A stretch of 64,000 bases of DNA from the NCBI RefSeq assembly GCF_902830275.1, contig NZ_CADESW010000015.1, forward strand, positions 1 through 64,000. The letters are read 5' to 3'. Source of the stretch: Burkholderia stagnalis (GTDB taxonomy: Bacteria; Pseudomonadota; Gammaproteobacteria; Burkholderiales; Burkholderiaceae). Every line of letters begins with the position of its first letter. Position 1 is the stretch's first letter. A program made the position numbers and the translations under genes. Below the pieces are notes generated by a model. That model did not search any database, was not told the origin of the DNA, and worked only from the letters and a program-made list of their open reading frames with translations. Below are positions 35,374 to 44,354 of the stretch, piece by piece.

Positions 35374-35402
35374 TTGACCCGAGCGCGCGATACAGGAACA
35401 AT
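35374..35402 (+). promoter_or_regulatory. sigma-70-like promoter for the MarR gene
   Basis: TTGACC (35374-35379) and AACAAT (35397-35402) are separated by 17 bp and end 30 bp before the ATG of the MarR gene. Confidence 0.6.
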
Positions 35403-35432
35403 CGGGCCCGCCCTTTTTCTTCAGGATTCGAC

Positions 35433-35882
35433 ATGAAAGGCCGTCAAGCCGGGCTCGATCAGTATCTGACCTATCGCCTCCACGTGCTCACGAAGCGCTC
35501 CGACCGCGGGATCGGCGAAGTGTACCGGGACAAGCTCGGCATCTCGCTGCCCGAGGCGCGCGTGATCGCAGCCGTCGGCGCGTTCGGCCCGTTCTCGATC
35601 ATGGAGCTCGCGCGCCACACCAACCTCGACAAGAGCCAGGCGAGCCGCGCGGCCGAGGCCCTGCTGCAGCAGGGCCTGCTCGAACGCAGCGCGAGCGAGG
35701 AAGACGGCCGGATCGTGCTGATCGCGCTGACGCCGGACGGCCGCGCGCTGCATCGGAAAATCATGCCGATCGTGCGCAAATGGAACGACGGGCTGCTCGC
35801 GTGCCTGTCCGACAGCGAGCGCAACACGTTCGAGCGGCTGCTGGACAAGGTCGTCGCCCACACGCTCGAGCGCGACGAGTAA
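35433..35882 (+). CDS. MarR-family transcriptional regulator
   Basis: A 149-residue winged-helix repressor. The recognition-helix region FSIMELARHTNLDKSQASRAAEALLQQGLLER (about 51-82) and the wing SEEDGRIVLIALTPDGRAL are typical of MarR proteins, and helical ends form the dimer. Ligand and targets are not known. It starts 62 bp after the glycerate kinase stop with its own promoter, so it may or may not regulate that gene. Confidence 0.9.
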   Translation: MKGRQAGLDQYLTYRLHVLTKRSDRGIGEVYRDKLGISLPEARVIAAVGAFGPFSIMELARHTNLDKSQASRAAEALLQQGLLERSASEEDGRIVLIALTPDGRALHRKIMPIVRKWNDGLLACLSDSERNTFERLLDKVVAHTLERDE

Positions 35883-35948
35883 CGCGCGCGACGCGCGATT
35901 CACGGCGCGCCGGCACGTCCGCCCGGGCATCATCCCGGCGCTCTGCCC

Positions 35949-36947
35949 CTATAGTCCGCTGTTCGCTGCGCGCTGGCGCAACAGGCCGAGCACCGCGTCG
36001 CAATACGGCGTCGGCACGCCGAGCTTGCGCCCCAGCTCCGGAAACACCCCCAGGATCGGCCCGACCTCGAGCGGCCGCCCCGCGTCGAAGTCCTGCAGCA
36101 TCGACGTCCGGAACGCGCCGAGCTTGCGCGTCACCGCGATGCGCTCCGGTGCGCTCATGCCGGTGGACAGGCCGAGCTTCTCGCCGATCGCGGCCGCCTC
36201 CTCCATCATCCGCAGCGCCAGCGCGTGCGTGAACGGATCGTCGAGCAGCCGGTCGGCCGTCGAGCCCGTCAGCGCGCTCAGCGGATTCATGTTCATGTTG
36301 CCCCACAGCTTCGCCCAGATCTCGGTGCGGATCGCGGGCGTCACCTCCACGTCGAAGCCGCCGGCGGCCAGCGCCGCCGCGAACCGCGATGCGGCGCCTT
36401 CGAGCGCCGGCGCGGGCGCCCCGACGATCAGGCGATTGCCGCGCCCGCGGCGCACGACACCCGGCGCGTCGGTGCTCGCCGACAGGTGCACGACGCAGCC
36501 GATCGCCTGCGCCGGTGGCAGCGCCGCGGACACCGCGCCGCCCGGGTCGACCGCCTCGAGCGGCACGCCGTCGAGCGGCCCGGCACACCCGTGCGTGAAC
36601 CACCACGGCAGGCCGTTCATCGCCGCGACGATCACCGTGCGCGGCCCGACGAGCGGCGCGAGGCGCGCGGCCACGCCCGGCAGCGCCTGCGCCTTCAGCG
36701 CGATCACCACGTAGTCCTGCACGCCGAGCGCCGCCGCGTCGTCGCTCGCGTCGAGCGCCACCGACGTCTGCGCGCCCGTTTCATCCAGCACGCGCATGCC
36801 GTGCGCGTTCAGCGCGTCGAGTGTCGCACCGCGCGCATAGGCGCTCACCTGCATGCCGGCCCGCGCGAGCGCGGCCGCGAGCAGTCCGCCGATCGCGCCG
36901 GCGCCGACGATTGCCGCGCGCACCGGCCCTGAATTCGTCTCGTTCAT
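35949..36947 (-). CDS. panE: 2-dehydropantoate 2-reductase family protein
   Basis: A 332-residue ketopantoate-reductase-like enzyme (NADPH-dependent, pantothenate pathway). The nucleotide-binding GAGAIGGLLAAALARAG is at the N-terminus. The conserved Lys-Asn region TEIWAKLWGNMNMNPLSALTG is near residue 210, and the C-terminal domain has the catalytic-type glutamate region. Burkholderia genomes usually encode several PanE-like paralogues; the true role of this one is not settled. It is convergent with the MarR gene. Confidence 0.82.
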   Translation of the reverse strand: MNETNSGPVRAAIVGAGAIGGLLAAALARAGMQVSAYARGATLDALNAHGMRVLDETGAQTSVALDASDDAAALGVQDYVVIALKAQALPGVAARLAPLVGPRTVIVAAMNGLPWWFTHGCAGPLDGVPLEAVDPGGAVSAALPPAQAIGCVVHLSASTDAPGVVRRGRGNRLIVGAPAPALEGAASRFAAALAAGGFDVEVTPAIRTEIWAKLWGNMNMNPLSALTGSTADRLLDDPFTHALALRMMEEAAAIGEKLGLSTGMSAPERIAVTRKLGAFRTSMLQDFDAGRPLEVGPILGVFPELGRKLGVPTPYCDAVLGLLRQRAANSGL

Positions 36948-37027
36948 GGTGGGATTCCGTCTCCTCGAAGCTGACGAGCATAGCGCTCAATGGTTGCGCG
37001 CACAACCATCACCGCGCACGGCCATGC

Positions 37028-37171
37028 TCAGTCCCGCTCGCTGCCCGCGCCGAGCACGCTCGCGATCTGGCTCTTGTCGTGCATGCCGAGCTTGCGGTAT
37101 GCGCAGCGCAGGTAGTGCCGCACGGTGGTCGGCGAGATCGCCATCTGCTGCGCGACCTCCTTGTGCGAGCA
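37028..37171 (-). pseudogene. LuxR-type regulator, C-terminal helix-turn-helix fossil
   Basis: The last 47 codons of a LuxR/GerE-type DNA-binding domain are readable up to a normal stop: SHKEVAQQMAISPTTVRHYL and then RCAYRKLGMHDKSQIASVL. The usual first helix and the whole regulatory domain are missing. Upstream, the frame continues into sequence that belongs to another gene on the opposite strand. It is therefore a truncated remnant. The break is at about 37171, exactly where the deacetylase remnant begins. Confidence 0.8.
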
Positions 37172-37407
37172 CCTGGCGCCGCCGCGCAGCGGCTGTGCGC
37201 CGGGCGGCTCGTAGTCGTTCACGAAGGCGGCTACTCGGAGGCATACGTGCCGTTCTGCGGGCTCGCGATCGTCGAGGCGCTGGCGGGGGTGCGCACCGGC
37301 GCGCCGACCCGATGCTCGAGCTCGCGATCGCGCAGCAGCCCGGCGAACGGTTCCTCGCGTTCCAGCGCAGGCTGCTCGACGAGCTTGCGGCGTCGTTCGG
37401 CCTGTGA
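37172..37407 (+). pseudogene. class II histone-deacetylase-like protein, frameshifted C-terminal fossil
   Basis: About 75 codons of the end of an acetylpolyamine-aminohydrolase/HDAC-family gene remain. RLVVVHEGGYSEAYVPFCGL and IVEALAGVRTGAP are readable, then the frame is lost at about 37305, where one G appears to be missing. The next frame reads DPMLELAIAQQPGERFLAFQ to a stop at 37407. The N-terminal three quarters, including the zinc-site residues, are absent. It abuts the LuxR fossil, which points away from it. Confidence 0.78.
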
Positions 37408-37514
37408 CGCCTGCCGCGCGCGGCGATACGTCGTGCGGCAAGCCTTGCGCGATCGGCGCGGATGCGGTCTCCTGTGCGTTTGCGCTCACCGGGCCAGGAA
37501 CCCGCACTCTTCCG

Positions 37515-37730
37515 ATGAAACCGTCCCCGCACGAGAAGCCGCGCCGCCGGCCGTCGACCCTGATGCTGAATATCGTCGCGATACTCGTCGGCCTCGTCAC
37601 GTTCGCGATCGGCGCCGGTTGGGTGATCTACAGCTGGATCGTCGACCGCGAAGCGCAGTATTTCGCGATTCCGCTGGTGTTCTCGGTACCCGTGATCGTC
37701 GCGGTCGCGATCCGGAGTTTCTGGGACTAG
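37515..37730 (+). CDS. small two-helix membrane protein
   Basis: A 71-residue protein with a basic N-terminus (KPSPHEKPRRRPS), two hydrophobic segments (about 17-43 and 49-68) and no recognised domain. Coding style fits the genome, and it is a stand-alone gene between the fossils and the convergent DUF4438 operon end. Function unknown. Confidence 0.6.
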   Translation: MKPSPHEKPRRRPSTLMLNIVAILVGLVTFAIGAGWVIYSWIVDREAQYFAIPLVFSVPVIVAVAIRSFWD

Positions 37731-37759
37731 CAGCGCCGCAACGCCAGGCACCGCGCGCT

Positions 37760-38803
37760 TCACGCCATTCCCGCGCGACCGCCTGCGTCGAACGCCAGCC
37801 GCGCAGGCGGCTCGCGCAGCACGCGACGGCGCCGGCAGTCGATCTCGGCAAGCGTCGGGCGCTCTCGCGGCACCGCCGCACGGCGGATCCCGAAGATCTC
37901 GGCGAGATTCGCGCGCGGCGCGTGCATCGGGATCAGCACGTCGGCGGGGCCGGTCAGCAACGGCGTCACGCCGGGGCCATGGCCGCTGACCGTGCTGTCG
38001 CCGTGCACGATGACGCCGATGGTCACGCGGCCCGAATGATAGAGCGGGCCGCGGCGCGTATCGGCATCGGTGATCGCCACCATGTCGCCGAAGCGCAGGC
38101 TGCCGAGCCGGTAGCGTTCGCGGGTCGGCCGGTCGGACAGCTGGATGTCGTAATCGCCGCGCCATGCGGTGTTCTTGCCGAGGCCCGAGCCCATCAGGCG
38201 CGACGGCACGAGATGGGTGACCGGCACGTGCAGGCGCCCGTCCCGCGCCAGGATGCCCCAGCGGCGCAGCAGGCGCGGCGCGCAGTTCAGCACCTCGACG
38301 CGCGGCCACGCCGGCAGCCGCAGCCCGAGGCCGTGCGACACGATCTGCACGCGATCGCCGATCCGCAGCCGCATCAGCACGTCGGTCGGGAAATCCACCA
38401 GCACATGATTGACGCCGCCGTGCTTGCCGGTGACCATCCCGACCTTGCCGCAGCATGGCCCGCTGACCACCCGCGCCACATTGCCGACGCACGCGGCGGT
38501 CATCAGCGCGTTGTTGGGGCCGTCGCGCGGGCCGGTCACTTCGCGGCCGTTGTTGTGCAGCGCGACGCCGGGCTCCACATGGTCGCCGGCGAGGCCGACG
38601 CACAGATCGCCGATCCGCTTGTTCAGCGCGATGCCGCCGGTGCCGGGCAGCACGCGCGCGACACCGTCGTAGCCGATGCGATAGGCCGACGCCTGGCCGA
38701 CCGGATGCGCGATCTGGCCGGCGACGGTGGTGGCGACCAGCTGGTCGGCGTTGATGCGTGGGCCCGTGCGGCCGTCACGCGGGATCGACAGGCTGCGGCT
38801 CAT
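37760..38803 (-). CDS. DUF4438 family protein, last gene of the unknown operon
   Basis: A 347-residue protein resembling the DUF4438 family, known mainly from structural-genomics work and of unknown function. Conserved-looking segments include NADQLVATTVAGQIAHP, VEPGVALHNNGREV, GPNNALMTAACVGN, VTGKHGGVNHVLVDFP, GSGLGKNTAWRGDYDIQ and VHGDSTVSGHGPGVTPL. These Gly/Asp/His-rich loops hint at ligand or metal binding. It is 71 bp after the 283-residue gene on the same strand, and its membership of the operon is likely but has the largest gap in it. Confidence 0.8.
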   Translation of the reverse strand: MSRSLSIPRDGRTGPRINADQLVATTVAGQIAHPVGQASAYRIGYDGVARVLPGTGGIALNKRIGDLCVGLAGDHVEPGVALHNNGREVTGPRDGPNNALMTAACVGNVARVVSGPCCGKVGMVTGKHGGVNHVLVDFPTDVLMRLRIGDRVQIVSHGLGLRLPAWPRVEVLNCAPRLLRRWGILARDGRLHVPVTHLVPSRLMGSGLGKNTAWRGDYDIQLSDRPTRERYRLGSLRFGDMVAITDADTRRGPLYHSGRVTIGVIVHGDSTVSGHGPGVTPLLTGPADVLIPMHAPRANLAEIFGIRRAAVPRERPTLAEIDCRRRRVLREPPARLAFDAGGRAGMA

Positions 38804-38874
38804 CGCGAATCTCCGATAGAGGGCGCCGGCTCGCCGCGCCGCCATCGCGGCGCAGCAGCGCGACACGTTGCCGC

Positions 38875-39726
38875 TTACAGGTAGTACCACCACGCGCGCA
38901 CGTCGTCCCACGGGTTCGCGGCCGCGATCCGGTCCGGCGTACCCGGCCCTTCCTCCGCGCAAGGCTGGACGGGCATCCACCCCGCCTCGCGCATCGCCGG
39001 CACGACGTTCACATGCAACGCGACCAGCGGCGGCAGCGCCTGCGCCAGGCTTGCCAGCCCCGCCGCCGCGAGCGCGTCGCGCAGCAACGTCCGCTCGGCG
39101 GCGAACAGCGACGCGGACCGCTCGTCCGGCAACGGATCGAGCAGCCGCGCAGGGTGGCCGATGCGCGCGAGCGCCTGCACCGGCCAAGGCTCCCGCTCCG
39201 CCATCGCGGCCGTCAGCACCAGCGCGCCGTCCAGCGCCGCCGACAACGCGAGTGTGTCGACGCTCGCCTCGCGGTGATCCCAGCGTGACGGCCAGATGCC
39301 ATGCAGCGGCGCGTCTTCAGGCCGCAGGCGCATCAGCAGCGCCTCGGCCAACGTTTCGTAATCCATGACGATGCCCGGATCGACGGCGCCGTCCAGCTGC
39401 GACTCGGCCAGGTTGTCGCCGATCCAGCGGAACGGCCACGCGCCCGCATCGGTGGCGTCGCGCAGCGCGATCCACGCGCGCAGCACGTCGGCCACCGGCC
39501 AGCGCGCGTCGGCGTCGTCGCGCTGCGACGCGGCGGCGAGACCGGGCAGCAGCAGCTCGCTCGCATCGATCACCTGCCAGAAGCTGCGCGTGAGCCACGG
39601 CTCCAGCACCCGCGACAGCCGCAACGCGAACGGCAGGCCGACGCGCGAGCCGAGCACCAGCGCCGGGTCGAGCACGCAAGCGAGCTTGCGGCTTCGCACC
39701 GAGACCAGCATGTCGTCCGCGCGCAT
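38875..39726 (-). CDS. hypothetical protein of the unknown operon (283 aa)
   Basis: I do not recognise this 283-residue protein. It is mostly helical, rich in Ala, Leu and Trp, with no transmembrane segment or signal peptide. It has acidic and Trp-rich ends (IWPSRWDHREAS; ANPWDDVRAWWYYL). The C-terminal WWYYL is unusual. The start is 22 bp after the stop of the 362-residue gene, so the two are co-translated or nearly so. Operon context suggests it works with that protein. Confidence 0.8.
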   Translation of the reverse strand: MRADDMLVSVRSRKLACVLDPALVLGSRVGLPFALRLSRVLEPWLTRSFWQVIDASELLLPGLAAASQRDDADARWPVADVLRAWIALRDATDAGAWPFRWIGDNLAESQLDGAVDPGIVMDYETLAEALLMRLRPEDAPLHGIWPSRWDHREASVDTLALSAALDGALVLTAAMAEREPWPVQALARIGHPARLLDPLPDERSASLFAAERTLLRDALAAAGLASLAQALPPLVALHVNVVPAMREAGWMPVQPCAEEGPGTPDRIAAANPWDDVRAWWYYL

Positions 39727-39748
39727 GGCCGTTCACCCGCTCGCCGCG

Positions 39749-40837
39749 TCACGCGCTGATCGCCTGCGGGACGCCCAGCACGCTCTTCAGCGCAGGCGTC
39801 ACGCCGGGGAAGCCGCGCCCTTCCGGCGTCATCCGGTAGGCCGCGAGCCACGCTTCCGCATGCGCGCCCATCGGCCGCACGACGTTCTGGAACAGGATCG
39901 GGTCGATCGCAGTCTTGAAATCGTTGTCGGCGACGAACTGCAGCATCCGCCGGCCGCTCTCGGCCATCTTGGCGCGCTGCGACGGCTCGGCCACCCCGCC
40001 GAGGTAGCGGTTCGACACGATCTCGACGACATCCCACTTGGTGTTCGCGTCGAACGCCTTCTTGATGTCCGGCGAATCCAGCAGCTTCAGCACCTGGATC
40101 AGGTAGTGCCCCGTCTCCATCGCCAGCGCGAAGATATTGCCGTAGGTCGAGCGGTCCAGCGCGTAACGCAGGTCGAGGCCGATGCGCTGGATCGTGCCGA
40201 CGCTGCCGAACGGCCGCTGGTCGATCAGCTGGCCGCCGCGGATCACCTCGCCGATCAGCAGATCGCGGAAGTACTGGCCGATCGCGACCATGAAGCCGAC
40301 CATCTGCCGATGGAAGTTGCGGTTGACGATCGCGCCGGCCGGCGCCTGCGCGTTGCCGTAGCTGAACGCGCGGCGATAGGCGATCATCCGGTCGGCCTTC
40401 TTGTAGCGGATCGGCTGCCACTTCTCGAGCAGGTACAGGCCGCGCGCGCCGGGGCCGCGCTGGATCCGCATCTTGCCGAGCCGGAACAGGCGCAGCAGCG
40501 TCTCCACCACCTCGAAGATCTTCATCCGCTCGTGCTGGTAGATGTAGTACAGCTCGGCCGCGGCATGCAGCTGACTCGGCACGATCGAATCGTCGAAATC
40601 CGGCTGCAGCGACGGATAGGCGATCTTGTCGAAGCCCACCTCGCCCTGCGGGCCGAGGCCCAGCAGGTCGAAGAAGCCGGCGTCGCCGCCGCCGTTCGGC
40701 TTGCCCAGCAGTTCGCCGAAACGCTGTTCGAACTGGTTGGAGAACGCTTCCCGCTGATCGGGCGGCATGCTCGCGAGCTGCTCCTGCAGGAACGTGTCCC
40801 ACAGGCGCTGGATCGTCTCGTTGGTCTGAAAGTTCAT
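39749..40837 (-). CDS. hypothetical protein of the unknown operon (362 aa)
   Basis: A 362-residue, helix-rich, soluble-looking protein of no recognised family. It begins MNFQTNETIQRLWDTFLQEQ and has many aromatic and basic residues (YIYQHERMKIFEVVETLLRL, LEKWQPIRYKKADRMIAYRR). The central part (about 165-250) is hydrophobic-amphipathic. It contains no catalytic motif I can name. It lies 65 bp after the 695-residue gene. Confidence 0.8.
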   Translation of the reverse strand: MNFQTNETIQRLWDTFLQEQLASMPPDQREAFSNQFEQRFGELLGKPNGGGDAGFFDLLGLGPQGEVGFDKIAYPSLQPDFDDSIVPSQLHAAAELYYIYQHERMKIFEVVETLLRLFRLGKMRIQRGPGARGLYLLEKWQPIRYKKADRMIAYRRAFSYGNAQAPAGAIVNRNFHRQMVGFMVAIGQYFRDLLIGEVIRGGQLIDQRPFGSVGTIQRIGLDLRYALDRSTYGNIFALAMETGHYLIQVLKLLDSPDIKKAFDANTKWDVVEIVSNRYLGGVAEPSQRAKMAESGRRMLQFVADNDFKTAIDPILFQNVVRPMGAHAEAWLAAYRMTPEGRGFPGVTPALKSVLGVPQAISA

Positions 40838-40902
40838 GGCCTACTCCTGTGAGCGAAGTCGATGCGCGGAACGAACGACGGGCGTGGTGCGGCGTGCCGC
40901 CA

Positions 40903-42990
40903 TCAAGCGCCGCTCTCGCCGTTGGGGCTTTGCCGCGGCCGCGACCGCCGCCGGCCGTTCACCACCTCGACATCGGTGCGGCCAGTGCCACCCTGCGCCG
41001 GTGACGGCAGTTGCGCGTTCTGCCCCGTCACCTCGGCATGGATGCGGGAGATATCGTCCCAGGAGGTTTCGGCGTCGCGCGGAATGCGCAGGTCACCCAG
41101 CCGATTCAGCCGATCGACGTGCATGCCTTCGTCCACGAGCCACAGGCCGCCATGCTGGAAGGCCGCGAGCACGCCGAGACCGGCGACGTCGAGACCCTCT
41201 TGCGCGTTCGAGCCTCCCACGGTCTTCTCCATCCCGCCGAAGACCTGGCCGACCGGCACGCAGCCGGAGGCCATCTGCTCGACGATCGGCCGCCAGTTTT
41301 CGTCGGTCTGCGCCTGCAGCATCAACTCGTGGCGCAGCCTCGCGCGCGCCGGAAGCGGCACGGTCAGGCCCGCGTCCTCGACGTTCGGGTACCGTGGCGC
41401 CACGTCGTGCCAGCCTTCGGCGGAACCGGGATCCCAGTAGGCCGCGAAGCGGCTGTGGTGATGCTTGCCCGCCTTCTGCGGGATCAGCAGTGCCTGCAGG
41501 TCGTTCAGTTGCTGGTCGACGCTCAGCGATTGACCGGCGTCCCGCGCGTTGTCGTCGAATGAACCGAGATAGGACAACGCGTCGACGTCCAGGGCCTGGG
41601 TCGAGGCTGCGGGCCTCGCCCAGCTCTGCGGGTAATGCGCCGCGAAGATCAGCACGCCGCAGGCCGCCGCCCGCAATTCGGGATCCCCGAAATCCTTGTC
41701 CCCGATCGCGTACAGGTCGATCGCGCGATCGATATCGAACAGGATCCGGTCGAGCACGATCTGCGCCTTGACCACGTTGTCGCTGCACATGCAGCGCGTC
41801 AGGCAGTCGATCGTCGACGCGAACTGGCCGCGCCGGTTGACCAGCTCGATCAGGCGGTTCTCCGCGGCGGTCAGTTGCGTCGAGCCGTACAGCCCGTACA
41901 GCAGCACCGTCGGCCGCGAGATCCGCAGCAGGCGGAATCCGCCGGAGTTGTTGAAGCCGTCGATGAAGAGCTGCAGCGCCTCCTGGAACCCGGCCAGCGC
42001 CGGCGACTGCGGATGTACCGCGTGCAGCGTGATCTGCACGAAGCGCTGGAAGCGGTTCAGCGGCGCCCACGCAGTCGCGCCCACGCGCCGCATGCCGCTC
42101 GTCGAGCCGCCGCCGGCCGCCTGCACGAGATCGTCCATCGCCCGCGCCAGTTCGGCTTCCGACAGCAGCGACCGGAGTTCGAGCTGGCCGCGCTCCTCGA
42201 GCACGCTGTAGAGCTGCCGGTACGCGTCGAGGCCGCGCGGCCAGGTGCTCTGGTTCAACGATTCCTGCGCGCCGCCGGACAGGTTGCGCAGCGCCACCAG
42301 CACCGCGTCGCGGCGCGCCTGCAGCTCGGAGTACGGCACCTGCAGCAGATAGCGGCCGCCCGCGAAGCCGTTGTTCGCGAGCGATTCGCCCATCAGCACC
42401 AGCAGCACCGCGCAGACTTCGTCCAGGCTCTGCGCGAGATTGCGGTAGTCCTCGTTGAGCTCCGGCGTCAGCGCGCCGATCAGCCGCGCGAGGCGCGCAT
42501 ATTCGCCGAGCTGGCGGCGCATCGCGAACGCGCGGTCGCGGCTGTATGCGTCGAGCCCCTGCTGCGCGGCGTTCACGCCATCGTCGATCAGGTCGTTGAT
42601 CGCCGACTGCCACCCTTCCAGCTCGGGACGGATGTCCTTCGCGAGATTGCTGGACAGCAGCTCGGCCAGATCCTGGTCGACGTCGCCGCGCGCCTGGTCG
42701 AGATCGAGGCGGGTGGCGGTCGGGGCCGCCGCCGCCGCGGCCGGCAGCGACGGCGTGTTGAGGAACGGCAGCCCGCGCGCTTCGCCGCCGATCGCCTGCG
42801 CACGCGGATTGTTCTGGTAACGGTCGAGCAACGCGCGGGCGATCTGTGCCGGGTCGGCCGGATCGCCCACTTTCAGTTCGCGCCGGATCAGGTTGTCGAA
42901 CGCGGTGCGCTGCGCGCCCGCGCTCGCCGGCGCGCTCGTCCCGCCGGACTGCGGCCAGCCGTTGTACGGAAGATTGGCGGGGATGGACAT
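40903..42990 (-). CDS. large hypothetical protein of the unknown operon (695 aa)
   Basis: A 695-residue protein of unknown family, the largest of the cluster. The first 110 residues are low-complexity (Ala/Pro/Ser). The middle is long amphipathic helices (residues about 110-450). A His-rich patch KHHHSRFAAYW lies near 540, and the C-terminal part has VGQVFGGMEKTVGGSNAQEG and LWLVDEGMHVDRLNRLGD. The tail is Arg/Pro-rich (GRRRSRPRQ). No signal peptide or membrane helix is seen. It could be a scaffold or structural component, but that is inference only. Confidence 0.8.
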   Translation of the reverse strand: MSIPANLPYNGWPQSGGTSAPASAGAQRTAFDNLIRRELKVGDPADPAQIARALLDRYQNNPRAQAIGGEARGLPFLNTPSLPAAAAAAPTATRLDLDQARGDVDQDLAELLSSNLAKDIRPELEGWQSAINDLIDDGVNAAQQGLDAYSRDRAFAMRRQLGEYARLARLIGALTPELNEDYRNLAQSLDEVCAVLLVLMGESLANNGFAGGRYLLQVPYSELQARRDAVLVALRNLSGGAQESLNQSTWPRGLDAYRQLYSVLEERGQLELRSLLSEAELARAMDDLVQAAGGGSTSGMRRVGATAWAPLNRFQRFVQITLHAVHPQSPALAGFQEALQLFIDGFNNSGGFRLLRISRPTVLLYGLYGSTQLTAAENRLIELVNRRGQFASTIDCLTRCMCSDNVVKAQIVLDRILFDIDRAIDLYAIGDKDFGDPELRAAACGVLIFAAHYPQSWARPAASTQALDVDALSYLGSFDDNARDAGQSLSVDQQLNDLQALLIPQKAGKHHHSRFAAYWDPGSAEGWHDVAPRYPNVEDAGLTVPLPARARLRHELMLQAQTDENWRPIVEQMASGCVPVGQVFGGMEKTVGGSNAQEGLDVAGLGVLAAFQHGGLWLVDEGMHVDRLNRLGDLRIPRDAETSWDDISRIHAEVTGQNAQLPSPAQGGTGRTDVEVVNGRRRSRPRQSPNGESGA

Positions 42991-43051
42991 GGCGGTACCT
43001 CGCTGGAAAGGGCTGGACGGGTGTGGGTTCGATAGCTCGGCTCGCGCGGCC

Positions 43052-44323
43052 TCACGCGGCGATCCGCAACCGCGGCGCGCCGCGCGGCGGCGACAGGTGC
43101 GCGGTAAGCGTCGCGGTCACGCATTGCGCGAGCCGCTGCGGCGCGATGCCGCCGCCCGCGAGTGCGTAATGCGCGGCGCTGACGAGATGCCGCGGCGCGA
43201 GATCCGGCGCGCGCCCGGCGGCGAGCCGGCGCGCGCCGTCGCGAATCGCCGCCTCGTCGTCGGGGTGAAACGGGATGATGTCGACGAGCGCGCGCTGCGC
43301 GAGGTTGCGGCGGGTCTGGAACGCGATCTCGTCCACCACCTCGGGAATCAGGCGCGGCGCGCTCGCCATCAGCGGCGCCGGGATGCGATGGCCGGCGCTC
43401 GCGCGGTACAGGCCCTGCCAGACGCGCAGCAGCCGCGTCGCGTCGGCGCCGAAGCCGAGACGGCGCAGCATTTCGGCGAGCAGGTAGACGCGCAGGTAGG
43501 CCGTCGGATGCGCGCCGCCGGGCCGGTAGGTCATGGTCCGCGGCTGCGGATGCGCAAGGAAGTCGGCCATCCCCCACGCAGCGGCCGGCCCGCCGAGCAG
43601 GATCGCCGCCAGGTCCGCGAAGATCTCCTTGTGCCAGCGGCCGTAGATGCCGGCCAGGAACGGATCGCGCGCGCTGCCCATGATTCGCCGCAGCACGGCC
43701 TGGCGGTTTTCCTGCCAGATGCCGAGATCGGCCTGCAGGTTGTGCGCGACCTCGTGGAGAAACACGGACTGCCACGGTTGGTCGCGGTCCCACGGAATGC
43801 GGATCAGCGGGAACGGATTTTGCTCGCCGAGCAGGCGCGACAGCTGCACGCCGCGGCGCATCGTTGCGGGCGAGTAGCCGTGCTCCATGTAGCACACCGG
43901 CTTCAGCAGCGGGCCGTCGAAGATGCGCGGCGCGGCCTGGCGGACCGCCTGGTAGCAATCGTCGGCGATCGCGTCGTGGGCCGCCAGCGCCGGGCCGTAG
44001 CTCGTGCCGCGCTGCGCGAAGACTTCGTAGAACATGCCGAACAGGCGCCGGGCCCGATCGAGCTCCCGCTCGACCAGCGCGATGTCGATCAGCACCCGCT
44101 GCGGCGCGCGCCGCTCCCACTGCCGCAAGCCGGCAAAGCGCGCGCGGATGCGCTGCTCGACCTGCGCGAGGCGCGCGTTCGCCGCGTCGAAATGACGGGC
44201 GGACGGCGCGTACGGCATGTCCTGCGGGCGCAGGCCGACGAATGCGTTGTCGATCCGCGCCAGCCGCGACAGCCGGGCCGACAGGCCGCCGATCTTCGCT
44301 TGCAGAAAGCGGTGCAGGTCCAT
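43052..44323 (-). CDS. HExxH zinc-metalloprotease-like protein of the unknown operon
   Basis: A 423-residue protein with a clear gluzincin-type zinc motif HEVAHN (His190, Glu191, His194) and a plausible third ligand Glu233 in WHKEIFADLAAILLGG. This spacing is typical of HExxH...E peptidases. The rest does not match a family I know by eye. There is no signal peptide and no transmembrane helix, so it would be cytoplasmic or exported by another route. It lies 61 bp upstream of the 695-residue gene, within the operon. The presence of a peptidase among otherwise unknown proteins suggests a maturation step or a toxin-like effector. Confidence 0.82.
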   Translation of the reverse strand: MDLHRFLQAKIGGLSARLSRLARIDNAFVGLRPQDMPYAPSARHFDAANARLAQVEQRIRARFAGLRQWERRAPQRVLIDIALVERELDRARRLFGMFYEVFAQRGTSYGPALAAHDAIADDCYQAVRQAAPRIFDGPLLKPVCYMEHGYSPATMRRGVQLSRLLGEQNPFPLIRIPWDRDQPWQSVFLHEVAHNLQADLGIWQENRQAVLRRIMGSARDPFLAGIYGRWHKEIFADLAAILLGGPAAAWGMADFLAHPQPRTMTYRPGGAHPTAYLRVYLLAEMLRRLGFGADATRLLRVWQGLYRASAGHRIPAPLMASAPRLIPEVVDEIAFQTRRNLAQRALVDIIPFHPDDEAAIRDGARRLAAGRAPDLAPRHLVSAAHYALAGGGIAPQRLAQCVTATLTAHLSPPRGAPRLRIAA

Positions 44324-44354
44324 GGCCGGCTCCGTGAGCTCCGGTGGCGGAAGG

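Noticed and set aside
36821..38884. A 687-codon plus-strand open frame
   Set aside because: Most of it is opposite panE and the DUF4438 gene; only the short HDAC-like stretch is real sequence homology.
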